Below, one piece after another: positions 46,993-57,535 of a stretch of DNA of 64,000 nt. Made by a program: the position numbers and the translations under genes. Origin of the DNA: Lingula anatina (lineage: Eukaryota; Brachiopoda; Lingulata; Lingulida; Lingulidae); assembly GCF_001039355.2 (NCBI RefSeq), contig NW_019775683.1, positions 121,507 to 185,506 on the forward strand, written 5' to 3'. The notes below the pieces were generated by a model. That model was not told where the DNA came from. It did no database searches and worked only from the letters and a program-made list of their open reading frames with translations. Numbering within the stretch: position 1 is the first letter of the stretch; every line of letters begins with the position of its first letter.

Positions 46993-47857
46993 ACACTGAA
47001 AATAAAATTGGAGTCATTTGACTCTCTAGTCAGAGTCCAGCACCCCTTGACCCTCATGGAGTTAATTCGACTCCTAAATAATGGTCAAATTACCCCACTA
47101 CCAGAGTCTTTAGACTCTCTTATCAGAGTCAATCACCCCCTGGCTCTCATGGAGTCAATCTGACTCTAAAATCAGTCAGACGGCGTGGAGAGAACAGTTC
47201 ACATCATCCTTTGTCAGTATAAACATTATTTTATTGGCCAAAGTTGGCTTTATGCATAAACAAGTGGTTTTCTGTGTGTTTCTGCATACAGAACTCCTGC
47301 ACTTATTACTGGCCCGGGCTTTCAGTTGCCACACCCATTATGTGATATGTTGGTATATAGATCAGCAGGTTTTGTTTCCAGGTTATAGGTTTGACCCACC
47401 AATGCATGTCAGTGGAGAGGTATGCTCACTCATTGATATATATATATACACAAACTGTTTGTTATTTCTGTTTCAACAACACATGTGACCGCATGGCCTA
47501 GTGGTTAGGGTGTCCGCCTCTGGAAAGGGCGGACGTGGGTTCGAACCCATCCCGGGACACATCAAACTGAAGTGAACGATACTCACTGTCTCTCCCATTA
47601 CCGCCATTGTTGTCGTTTTCGTTCATGATGTACCAAGGAGTCAAAAATTCCTTAATATGGGGTCATGGTGACTCTTTTGTAGAGATAAATCAAGGGATGA
47701 AGGGATGTGTGAATGGAGTCAATTGTGACCCTCCTGTGGGGTCTGGGGTGGCATTTCTCCATCGGAGTCAACTTGACTCCAATTCGGAGTTAATTTAGGC
47801 ACCACTGCTGGACTCCAAGTTTGGAGTCACTTGGACTCCGATTTTATTCTCAGTGTA
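46993..47857. repeat. Foldback element with GAGTC/GACTC-phased arms
   Basis: Left end CACTGAAAATAAAATTGGAG pairs with right end CTCCGATTTTATTCTCAGTG. Inside both arms GAGTC and GACTC words alternate at about 10-20 bp spacing. The centre (about 47200-47640) is unrelated to the arms and includes a tRNA-like sequence at 47487-47560. It lies within the larger 43973-48689 element, hence a nested, later insertion. Confidence 0.75.
47487..47560 (+). ncRNA. tRNA-like sequence, probable SINE head or tRNA pseudogene
   Basis: Box A-like TGGCCTAGTGGTTAGGG is followed by a strong anticodon-type stem (TCCGCC ... GGCGGA) and a box B, GGTTCGAACCC. These are the internal RNA polymerase III promoter elements of a tRNA. 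The T-arm closes around only six loop bases and no acceptor stem of seven pairs can be drawn, so a working tRNA is unlikely. Its position in the centre of a foldback element favours a tRNA-derived SINE fragment. Confidence 0.5.
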
Positions 47858-48689
47858 TCTACAAATCAGCGGATCTACAATAAACAACAACAAAATATGA
47901 TAATAACCAAATACTTCATTAAAACCTAATTGTCCATGAAAGATAGATTACAGTGCAGTGGATAGAGGATTAAAACAGTCTGATTAGAATATATTTTCAG
48001 CATACAAGCAGCTGGCACATGCACTGTTTGCAATATACCTGTCTGTTGCACAAAGTTGAATTCTCTTGTGCACACTTGTAATGGATCTCAGTTTCTGTTA
48101 TGCCTTTAGGTGGAAGTTTTAGACCAACGTCAACAGCAAATCCCCAAATTCTGCATTATTTATAAAATTAATTCATTGCATTTAAGCTTTATCTGACAGA
48201 ATTTAATCACCAATAACTTATAAACTTGCAGCGGCTGCCATTTCTCTGTCTGCGTGTCTGCACGACCGTTTCTCCATTTTCATTCATAAAATGAAAATCA
48301 GAGAAACGAACGAACTTCCGTTTTTCTATTCGAATCGAAAATTGAATAATGAACACTTTTCGAACCTGTCATTTCCTCAAAGACAGAGATAAAAGGGCAT
48401 TTTATTATTTATTTCACCTTTTAAACATTAGAAAAAAAAAACGAAAACGGTCGATATTTATATTTTCTATCACATCGGGGATCTGTCGATATTGCATTTT
48501 GCATTTTATAGTAAAATATAAAAAACGAGGGCAATTTCCGTTTTTCCATTTTTCATTTTAAATGGAAAAACGAAAACTGAGTTTCATTTTCCACTACATT
48601 TTGGCCATTTCTATCAAATGAAAATGAAAAACGGCCGTTTTTTCATTTTCTGACGAAATGGAAATCACTTTGCCCTGCCATACACGGAC

Positions 48690-48990
48690 CGAGATTGCAT
48701 CTGAAGATCTCATTTTGACTTATAAGAATTCATCGCAAAAATGGGCAACGAAGACAGTTGAATATACAGCTGAACTAAGTCCATAGCTCCAGCCTCGCGA
48801 GGTAAAAATGTGTAAGATTAGCAGAATCACTCCAAGTTTCAAAATTCTTTTCTATCTGCTTCTTTCAGGTGGGACGACTGTATTCCCTGAAACTGCCTTT
48901 GTAAGGCATTAATTTCAGTCAGGTCCGTAGGCTGCCCGGGTGGGAAAACATTAAGACTTGTTCCCTGAAAATTTCAGTTAAATAGAAAAT
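48690..48990. repeat. Duplicated spacer fragment right of the 4.7-kb element
   Basis: Continues the spacer interrupted at 43972. CTTATAAGAATTCATCGCAAAAATGGGC matches unit 1 near 9023, and the TTTCAGTTAAATAGAAAAT segment matches 22711. No gene. Confidence 0.65.
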
Positions 48991-49600
48991 TCACAGAAAT
49001 CCAATATCAATATTCTGTGGTTTTAGTAATAATTGATCCTTAGATCTTAAGGTATGATTTGGTGTGTAATGAGATACAAGTTCACAAATAAAATCTGGTG
49101 CAAGTCCATAAAAAGCCGCATGAGCATGAGTTAAAAGTTTGAATGAGATCCGGGCGTTTACAGGTAGCCAGTGAAGTTGTTTTAATATTGCTGTCATGTG
49201 ATTCTCTATAGAAGTTCGGGTAAGAAGACGTGCTGATACATTTTGAATGCGTTGGACTTTCTTTGTTCTTTCTATGCCGCATCCATAGAGCAAGGAGTTA
49301 CAGTAATCAAGCCTTGATGTTACTAGGGCATGAATGACCGTGGCAGTGGCAGAATCTGTTAAATTATTTCGTAGGGAACTGATGTTTCTTATGTGATACA
49401 AACAAGATTTTTTTCACATTGGCTATCTGCTTGTCCATGTTTAAAGTAGTATCAAAATACACCCCCATGTTTTTTGCATGAGGAGAAACCCCAACTATTG
49501 CAGATCCAATAGAGATAGTCCTTCAGCTAAGTGTTTTGAGTATGGTTGAGTGATGACCATGAATTCTGTTTTTCCATTTAATTTTAGTTTACTTTTGTTC
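48991..49600 (-). mobile_element. CR1/Jockey-like LINE fragment (RT thumb and C-terminus)
   Basis: The minus-strand frame 49401-48991 reads HALVTSRLDYCNSLLYG, then KVQRIQNVSARLLTR, LKQLHWLPVNARISFKLL and a TPNHTLRSKDQLLL-type end. This is the classic C-terminal half of CR1/Jockey/Rex-group reverse transcriptases. Upstream on the same strand, in a shifted frame, a VYFDTTLNMDKQI-type segment (around 49445-49405) extends the match. Frame changes and lack of the catalytic palm show it is a dead 5'-truncated copy. It interrupts the duplicated spacer. Confidence 0.8.
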
Positions 49601-50597
49601 ATCCATTCTCATTTTGACACGTTATTACACAATACAAGATAATGGACTTACCATCACATAATAATATAATATATAATCAACTAATAATATTGTAAAGATG
49701 CAGAAAATCTAAAGGAGTGTAAGCAGTAAACTTGGGGAAGGAAAAGTGAACAAAAGGCAAAAAAAAAAAAAAATAAAATAATAATAATAAGTAAATAAAA
49801 TAACAGAGAGTTTGGCATTTGCAGCTGTATTTCTTTATTCTTCTTTATTTGTTCCCTTTTCTGGTGCGTCGGGACTTCTTCAAACATCCCTGGATAGCAC
49901 GGTTTTAGTGTACAGGTACGTACGTTGAAAAAAAAAAATACATGACAAAAATACAGTCTGTGATCGATTATGTATCACAAAAAAAGAAAAAAAAAATGTC
50001 ATGAACCCACGGCCAGCGGATATGGTAACCGCGCATGCGCTTCATTATCTGTGGAAAAGTGAATGCAAAAACGATCTTTACACTGGAAACCCTATGTTTA
50101 ACAAACAATTACTTGCTCTACTCATTTGATAATAATTTGCTTTTTTCTTCCAATTATTGGTGACTTAATTTATTCACCATTAACTTTCCAACATTAGTAT
50201 ACATGTGCACAACCTTCAAACAACATTTAAAGCAAGTACAAGTAGATTGCACTTACCAAGGTCAGATTTCTAACTTACTTAAGTGGAATTTTTTATTAGA
50301 TATCGTGCTAGTAGTCACTACATGTAAGAGCGACTTCAGTACAGCTGATCCTTGAATTTGATATGACAGACCAAGTAAAAAGCGATGCCGCTAAACCCCT
50401 GATGGGCTCCCGCCTCCACACGCACCGTCGCTGCAGGGGCATAGCAATTAAAGCTCGGAACCGAGATTTAACCCGTCTAAATGCACGTGTCGAGGTGGGA
50501 AGGCCATCAGGGAATCAAGCAGCTTGCTTTTAAGCGGGGTCGGCCATATTTAGTCGGCGGATCAGTTAGTTCGCGGATCATTTGTTCTAAATGTCTT
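49601..50597. other. Spacer downstream of receptor F, no gene recognised
   Basis: A-rich runs at 49761-49800 and 49929-49998, then a moderately GC-rich segment at 50360-50590. No coding domain, and it does not align by eye with the 3' flanks of receptors A, C or E'. Confidence 0.4.
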
Positions 50598-53049
50598 TTA
50601 AGTTGTTACACTGGTTGTGCTACGACTGAATAACCCTTTGAACTGTGATCTAAACTCTGAACCACTAATCAAAAATATCAATAAATTGAAGGCATGGTAT
50701 GACAGCTCAGCAATTCTACTAACATAATGAAGATAGATCAAAGACCAATCAGTGGATCCCGCTGATATATATGCTATTTCAACCATGTTAACTAAGGCTA
50801 TCGTACACATAATTAGAAAACAAAGAGACGAAGCCAACAAAGAAACAGTGCTAATAATTTCTTTTGCCTTTTTCTCACCCCCTCTTCCTGATGTAAGTTC
50901 TTTTCGAGATTTTCTTTGAGCCCAGATGAAATGAATTATCTTCATGTTCATTCCTGTAATGACCAGTAACATCATTGCTCTTCCGGTGATGCGTATTGTT
51001 GTTACAATCCCTAAGCGTTTTTGCCATTCTTGGTATTCATGAACGGCTATCACACATGGGGCGTCGGTGTAGATTACGCTTGCAAAGGCCACGGCTCCAG
51101 ATGCTGCTGTTGCGGCAAAAATCATCTGCAAAAATGAAGGAATTGTCAGTTTCAGAAATTGGTTTATAATATAATAACAGTTTTTTTGTAGCATTATGGG
51201 AGCCGGTAGTTATATCTTATTCAGAAAAATCATAGTCTGAGGGTTGATGGTTGTTAAAAGAAAATAATTAATTAACTTACACTGATGGTCAAAAAGTTTC
51301 CCCACCTTTAATTACATGTGCTTTTGCTTACAAATGAGCACCTCAGAGCTGTCAATCGTTTCAGACATAGCTTTTTATTCCAGATATCATATTTAACATG
51401 ACTGATGGTACATGTACATACTGGTGCTCCAAAAAGAGACTTTATAATTAAAACACTAATTTATAAAAGTGTCCCCTAAACGTTATAATAATAATAAATC
51501 TGGCACCCAAAAGGGTTACACGGTTTCATTGACAAATTGGCACTATCAGATAAAATTACTAAATGGCAAAGATAAGATATTATTACTTCAAGTGTCAAAT
51601 ACTTACCGCTTTGAAAAAAGTCTTTCTGGCGCATATGAAACTGGTCTTGAACGGGAAACAGACAAAAAGAAACCTATCAAGTGTTATGACGAAGATGACA
51701 ACTGCGGCCCAGTCTGATGTGAAAATACTTGACATGGCTACCAAGTTGCAGACGGCAACTGTAAGCCGGGATAAATTATCTTCCTTGTTAGAACTGTTCA
51801 CTATCGCCAGCATTAACTCACTCAGCGCCCGAAGACAGTGTGCTATACCAAGAGTGCAGGTCAAGAAGGTCTTGGTTTCTGATCTACCTTTGAGTCTTTT
51901 TTCACCGATCAGAACAACAACAACAAGGATAATGTTGCTGGAAAGGGACAGCGGGAAAAGAGCGTAAACGGTATATATGTATACATTTAACATCCTGACT
52001 GCCTTTTCTCGGTCCCATTGGAATATCTTGTTCAACCAGCTGATGCATTCTAGTGGATCACTTTTTACCACCATATCCAGGACACGCGGGTTGATTTTAT
52101 CCACGTCCATTGGACATACGCGCCTTGCTAATTCCTGTGTATTTTTTAAAACTTCCTCCGGAACTGCACCGGGTCGGAAAGGACAAAAAATGGCTGTTTT
52201 GCGAGTTATTCCAAATTCATTTGATAAATCCTGAATATCTTGTCGGATGCAAAGATTCAACTCAGTTTTTTCTTCATCTCCTAGTTTATTTCCGGCCAGA
52301 CAATCATCTTCGTTCACCCCGTTTAGCATCGTAGCCGCGAAAAGCTCTTCCGACATCTCGACTATCCCGCAGTATTCAGAATATGTGCTGTTGGAGAACC
52401 AAATGTCAGCCATCCGAAAACTGTCTGTCATTCCGTTTGAAACCCTCGGTGAGCAATAGAAATACCTGTCTCTGATAGCGGTTTTCAAATCTGATGAAGA
52501 AAAATCTTGATTAACATGAACCTCTTGGATTTGTGGCGATGCTTTGATGCACACATGCGTCTTTCTTTCTTTCGTATCTGTAAAGTTTTTGCTTTGAGTA
52601 AAGTTATGGTGACTACTTGATATATTTTCCATCTCTTTGTCGGTTTCGTAGACGATTTGAGACATGCGCTCCAGGCCATCTTGTATCAAACCGTCGACCG
52701 TCTCCTTAAACTCGACAAAGGCGCTTCTTTTTGCACTGTTGGTCAGCTGAGAGCAATTTTCTTTTTCAACGCCCATTAAAACAACACTCCTGCGCCTCGT
52801 GTCCAACATATTGGTGTAATTAAAGAGACATGATGAGTCCATCGTTTTCAGAGCGACTTCTATAATGTTGACTGGCATACCTAATGTTGCAGTCAGCTGG
52901 TCGTACAATTGCCTTGTAAGGTTGAAGTGACAAGCGGAGAGAACTTGAATTTTTCCCACTCGCCGCGAAACAGGATTTTCACCAAACAAATTGTTAATTT
53001 GAAACAAAGATAGTTGCATAATGCAAATGGGAATAATGTAAAACACCAT
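50598..53049 (-). CDS. Receptor F: two-exon 7TM receptor with large ectodomain (intact, inverted)
   Basis: Minus-strand spliced CDS: exon 1 53049-51607, intron 51606-51126 (GTAAGT...TTTTTGCAG, only 481 bp), exon 2 51125-50598 (528 nt), phase 0, 656 aa. An upstream in-frame ATG at 53139 would add 30 residues, but paralogues E and E' start at the MVFYII methionine, which is also directly downstream of the shared leader. Same architecture as A: signal peptide, cysteine-rich ectodomain with sequons, TM1-TM3 with LDRF at 457-460, then TM4-TM7 with YTDAPC in ECL2 and NLLIF at the NPxxY position. It is the only intact member of the E/F subfamily and retains the ectodomain that E and E' lack. The intron lacks the poly-G tract of A-C. 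Ligand unknown. Confidence 0.85.
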
Positions 53050-53118
53050 GACTTTGACTTGGCGTTCGATGTAATAGTAGTTTTCAATGCGCTGAATAAA
53101 AGAATATGCGAAACGTGC

Positions 53119-53129
53119 CTTATTTATGC
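53119..53129 (-). promoter_or_regulatory. TATA-like box of receptor F
   Basis: On the minus strand GCATAAATAAG lies about 70-80 bp upstream of the F start, aligned with CATATAAATAAGG of E and E'. The downstream leader (TCTTTTATTCAGCGC...ACTACTATTACATCGAACGCCAAGTCAAAG) is also conserved. Confidence 0.5.
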
Positions 53130-53287
53130 GGCATTGCATGAATTACTGTAAGGATGCCTGTCATTGGTAAATACCATCAGCCTCTCATAAGCTTCAAGAC
53201 AGCAAAATTCGTATGCCTGATAATAAACATGAACATTCATTTTGTCTTTTTCATGATTACCTGTAAATGTTTGGGTACAAGTTTATC

Positions 53288-53333
<46 letters not shown>

Positions 53334-54010
53334 TGATGATGATGATGTAAGTCTTGAAAACGCGCTACACTTACATCTCAGCTCTGATTACAATAATTTA
53401 ACATATTAAATCTAAAACTAGTGCAAAGTTTAATAAAATACTAATAAAAAATGTTAAAGCTAAGATTTATGCAAATTAGCCATATTATTCTTTGAATGAA
53501 AGGTATTCCCCCCCCCCGTTTATTTGTCGTTATTTAAGAAGTTAAGACCTACAGCTGTGCGACACAAATCTAATGGTATTAAGGTGACAGCACTAAATGG
53601 CTCAAAGTCTTCAGTATCTGTTGGCACTGATATCATGCACTGGAGACGAAAAGTGTGGGTGGGGTGCGACCAACTGTCACCAATATACCCTTGAAAAAGG
53701 CTCAGGGCTGAGTGGTGTTTACGAAGTACCAACATTGGTGGATTTGTGCACCCTGTGTTGGCGTCGGCTGACAATAGGCTACATGCATTACAGTAATCAA
53801 GGCTAGAAGGCACAAAGTCGTCAGATTCGCTGTTGCTTATACACTGTAATAAGGTAAAAAGTAAAATATGAATATTTCCACACTTTGTGTACGTGTAATG
53901 TCACCCCTGTTGCTAAATTTACACCCAAATGTATGATATCTGTGTTGGATAGCAGAATATCTAACTAAGATACTGCCTTTGGAAAACATAGAGGTGTGAC
54001 AAGATTAACC
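53130..54010 (-). repeat. Upstream block of receptor F (inverted copy of E block)
   Basis: Reverse complement of 35095-36017 and 37319-38419, including an (AAT)n microsatellite at 53294-53331, GGCGTCGGCTGACAATAGG and ACACCTCTATGTTTTCC-type sequence at the far end. Alignment stops near 54010, exactly where the D remnants fuse to this block, so the D/E junction was created by joining a receptor fragment to this upstream region. Confidence 0.7.
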
Positions 54011-56195
54011 ATTTCAAATTAAACATAATTGCATTTATTAGCACTGGCCTAGTGGACGGACGGAGGCCGTCTTCTGGGTCTTCCGGAAGACGGTCAGAAT
54101 TTTTAAAGTTTATATTGACAGGCATCCAATTTTTCTGTCGGAAGAGGGTCCCAGATGGAGGATGGATCAACATGGATAATTTGGAAGACTGTCAGAAAAT
54201 ACCCCTTTATCCGTCCCCTAGTAGGATGCAAACTTACAGCATACATTTGAAAATAATCTGTTAACATTAACTTGACACCGAAATAAGTACTGGTAACTAT
54301 ATCCTCAGTAAGTGGAGTGTAAGGAGATTTGGGGCCCAGCACGTAAACTTGTGGCACACCATTTCCTGGCTTGGAAATAGATTCTACGGGATAAGATGAT
54401 ACCTCAAATTCACTTTGGTAATGATGCAGAAGAAAGTCTTACATTACACGCCGTCTACTAAGGATAACAATTACTGATGACCAGACACGTCAGCGTGAGG
54501 TTAAAGAAATACAATAAGTCTCAGACATTTATAAAGCTAAGACAATTTTTCTTATTTTTTTCCGAAGCCTATACTCCCCTGTCCATTACCGCTGTATAAA
54601 CTCGTTTAAGAGTTATGGGTGTCTAAATCTTGAGTAAAATCCAGAGAAGGAAACTGCTAAATTTACTTGGATGACACAGGTTAAGCAAATAATAAATAAA
54701 TAAATAAATAAAATAAAATAAAATACAAAAGATACAGGGTATTTTGATATTTAAAGTATCACTTTAGTCGTGACTTCTTTTTTATACAGCGGTGCAATAC
54801 ACGCCACGTATCAATAACATGGTGTGTAATATCATACAAGTTATCATCGAAATATTTACATTTGACAGGATTTCACTGCCCTGTACCGACGACACGCAAA
54901 ACTTTTGGTCCAGTGCTTGTTGAAGACATGAAAAAGAATCAAGTTTCATACAAATGACCTATAGCTGGCTGTTTATCATCTGCAACTCTATGATCAAATA
55001 AGCACTGGTCTGTAAAAACTAGTTTTAAAAAGTGGGAAAAAGTTTTGCAGAGGCGTTCAGATTTAATCACTGGCCAAAAAATTGAAACAAAAATGTTCTC
55101 ATCAACTGAACAAATTTTGATGAACTTTCAGAGCGGACAGTTAATCAGGAGAGAAAGAACTAAGTACAAAGTTGGCTTAATGTTTTATATCGATGTAATT
55201 CATATTTTGTCTTGGGAGAGGTCTGCACTCCCAAAGAACTCTCTAAATATTCTTAATTATTTTCATACCTGTAAATAAACGCCTTTGTTTCTTAATCTGT
55301 TTTGGAATGCCAGACTTCCCGAAATCTGTCGTTCTGTCGGACAAAACTGACAAAATTTCACCTGGACCGAAAGTTAGTGACTCGATAGCGGACCTACTGG
55401 CTGACAGTTTTTATTTATTTATTTTTTTTTTTGAGGTTTTGAATAGTTTTAGTTTTAAGGAACAGCAGTCCACTTTATTTTATTATTTTTATTATGAATG
55501 TTTCAATTAAAAATAAAATATTAACCATACAAACTCCTGAACCACTCGATGTCGGACACCGTTAATCAGTGCCGTAAACCCCGTACATGTACTTGAGAAC
55601 ATATTTAAGAAAATTTCCTAGAGTACATGCCTTCACCAATTCAGTCACAATTCTCACCGAAATGAGCAAAATTTCTAGAAATTTTCATGAAAAACAAAAC
55701 GCAGCATCGCTAACTACGTTTATTAAACAATTTTTGACCACGAGAGAAGATGAACATTCACCGTTTATATTGAATGTGAATTAAATGTTTTAAATCAGAA
55801 CTATCGAATATATTTCAAAATCAAATTCCTTTATTTTTAAATTATTTCATTGCCGATAAATAATCGCTAAGTTGCAAAAGTTGACATAACTATCATGTCT
55901 TTGAACTAGTGACAGGGGTTTCGTTTCCTTTTTAAGCACGAAGTTAGCTAGATAAAGATCGTTGGATTAAATAAAAAATGGAATTCTTTGTTAAACACGT
56001 TAGGTTACTAAGTCTTGGCTGGCTAACTATGAGTTTTGTTGACGAAAGGTTTTAGATTTTTTTTGAGAAACGCATGATGGGAGAGTAATACTTGAGTCTT
56101 ATTTGTAAAAGAATTCCATTGGTTAATAGGTTTTGAGTTATCCAATCGCTACGCCCGTCTTTAACGATCATGCGGGTCACCTGCGAATCGGGATT
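54011..56195. other. Unrecognised intergenic DNA
   Basis: No gene, RNA or element identified with confidence. Visible details: CTTCTGGGTCTTCCGGAAGACGG short inverted words at 54069, (AAAT)n at 54686-54725, and a T-run at 55420-55431. Open frames up to 84 codons lack any domain. Confidence 0.4.
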
Positions 56196-56404
56196 ATGGC
56201 GTCATTTGAGTCGGTACTGAGGTACTACGAAGGGGCAAAACCAGGGAAAAAGGAAAGAAAACAATCGACTGAGAAGAAAAGGGATTATGAGAAAAAAGAC
56301 CCAAAAGAACTTTTAAAAGTAAATGGAAAATCAACAAAGACTGAGTATTATTTGACGAAAAGAAGCAAATTATGCAGTGTGCCACGTGTGTTAGTTGCTA
56401 ATAC
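56196..56404 (+). other. Lysine-rich open frame interrupted by a foldback element
   Basis: From the ATG at 56196 the frame encodes about 66-70 residues beginning MASFESVLRYYEG and then very rich in Lys and Glu, before running into the terminal repeat of the element at 56399. Composition is unlike surrounding noise frames and the ATG context is reasonable, so it might be a first exon or short nuclear protein. I recognise no domain, and chance cannot be excluded. Confidence 0.25.
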
Positions 56405-57535
56405 CCCCGTCACACTTATTCGGAATCAGCAGGAATGAAGAAGAATGAGCCTGAACGAAGAAGTTTTAAATTCGCACCACATTCGGGGAAAATTTTCAAA
56501 TTGACCTTAATTATTGTAAGAGCACCGTAAGAGCACCGGAATACTCAGAATGCGCTTGAATTCGCCTGGAATGATGAGTGCACTTTCGACTGTATTAGCC
56601 CTCAAAAGCAGTTCGAATGTAGTTGGAAAACTAAGAATATTTATAATGCTGTAAGAAGGCAGTAAGAATATTTAGAATATACTTTGAACGGCGCACTAGT
56701 GTAGTTTGATTGCTGGCAACATTAATATTTCAGCTCATCCGAGGCACATTCGAAACATTCTGGCGGGATATAAAATCCCCGTCACACTAGAGGCAAAATG
56801 ATTAAGAATGGCGTCTGAAATACAATTCTTTGTGCATTCCAGGATATTCGAAGAGCATTCTAAAAATATTCTAAAAATTCTGAGTGCATTCCAAATATTT
56901 TTACCCATTCTTGTGGCCGGCTCGAATGTTTTTGTCATGTCAAAAACTTTCTAAGTGCATTCCAAGAGGAAATTTATCGCAATTTCCAAACAGTATTCCA
57001 ACTACATTCGAGCTGAATTTGAGAGGTAATATACCTGGAATGTGCAAGAATCATTCCAGGCGGGTTCGATGTGCATTCTTAGTATTCCAGAGGCATTCTT
57101 ACAAAGCCGTAATATTTTATGATAATTTGAAATTCCCTCCCGAATATGGTACGGATTTTTAAATTTAATAATTCCGGCTTGATTCCTACTGATTTCGAAT
57201 AAGTTTGACGGGGGCTATAAGTCACTTGTCAGTTCGAATATTCCTCTAATGTGATCAGAATGTTTCGAATGCTGTCGGAATGCCGTGAGAATATTTAGAA
57301 TTCAGCCATAATGCAGTTAGAATACTGTCCAAATGCCATTCGATAAATTTCCACTTGGAATGCACTTCGAAAGTTTTTGACATGACTAAAACATTCGGGA
57401 TGCCACAAGAATGGGTAAAAATATTTAGAATGCACTCGGAATTTTTAGAATGCTCTTCGAATAGGAGCGCACAAAGAATTTTCTTTCCGCCGACATTCTT
57501 GCTCATTCCGCCTCTAGTGTGACGGGGGCTTAAGG
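56399..57535. repeat. Foldback element with ATTC/GAAT-phased arms, second location
   Basis: Same family as 41052-43335. It starts TACCCCCGTCACACTTATTCG (56402), has an internal junction TTTGACGGGGGCTATAAG at 57205, and ends GTGTGACGGGGGCTTAA at 57532. The segments are homologous to 41058-41450, 42620-42230 (inverse) and 43022-43335. TTAA or TAA adjoins the ends. No coding capacity. Confidence 0.75.

Larger units (their letters stand above)
43973..48689. mobile_element. 4.7-kb foldback DNA element with target-site duplication
   Basis: Left terminus GTCCGTGTATGGCGGGGC and right terminus GCCCTGCCATACACGGAC are inverted copies, extending through AAAGTGATTTCCATTTCGTC and a further ~400 bp of looser inversion (43973-44390 with 48270-48689). 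CGAGATT is duplicated at 43965-43971 and 48690-48696; the next base differs (A/G), so the duplication is 7-8 bp. Paralogous spacers show the empty site (GGGGCGAGATTGCAC near 8992). The arms are built of AAAATG and GAAAAACG words in both orientations. The interior carries other elements but no recognisable transposase, so it is non-autonomous or decayed. Superfamily unassigned. Confidence 0.8.

Noticed and set aside
47487-47560. Functional tRNA gene
   Set aside because: The pol III boxes and one stem are good, but the T-arm loop is too short and no proper acceptor stem forms; a SINE head or pseudogene is more likely.
53520-53813. Possible LINE fragment (SSLDYCNACSLLSAD resembles the CR1 LDYCNSLL motif)
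   Set aside because: Only a few residues match, the following sequence does not, and the homologous blocks upstream of E and E' lack the frame.
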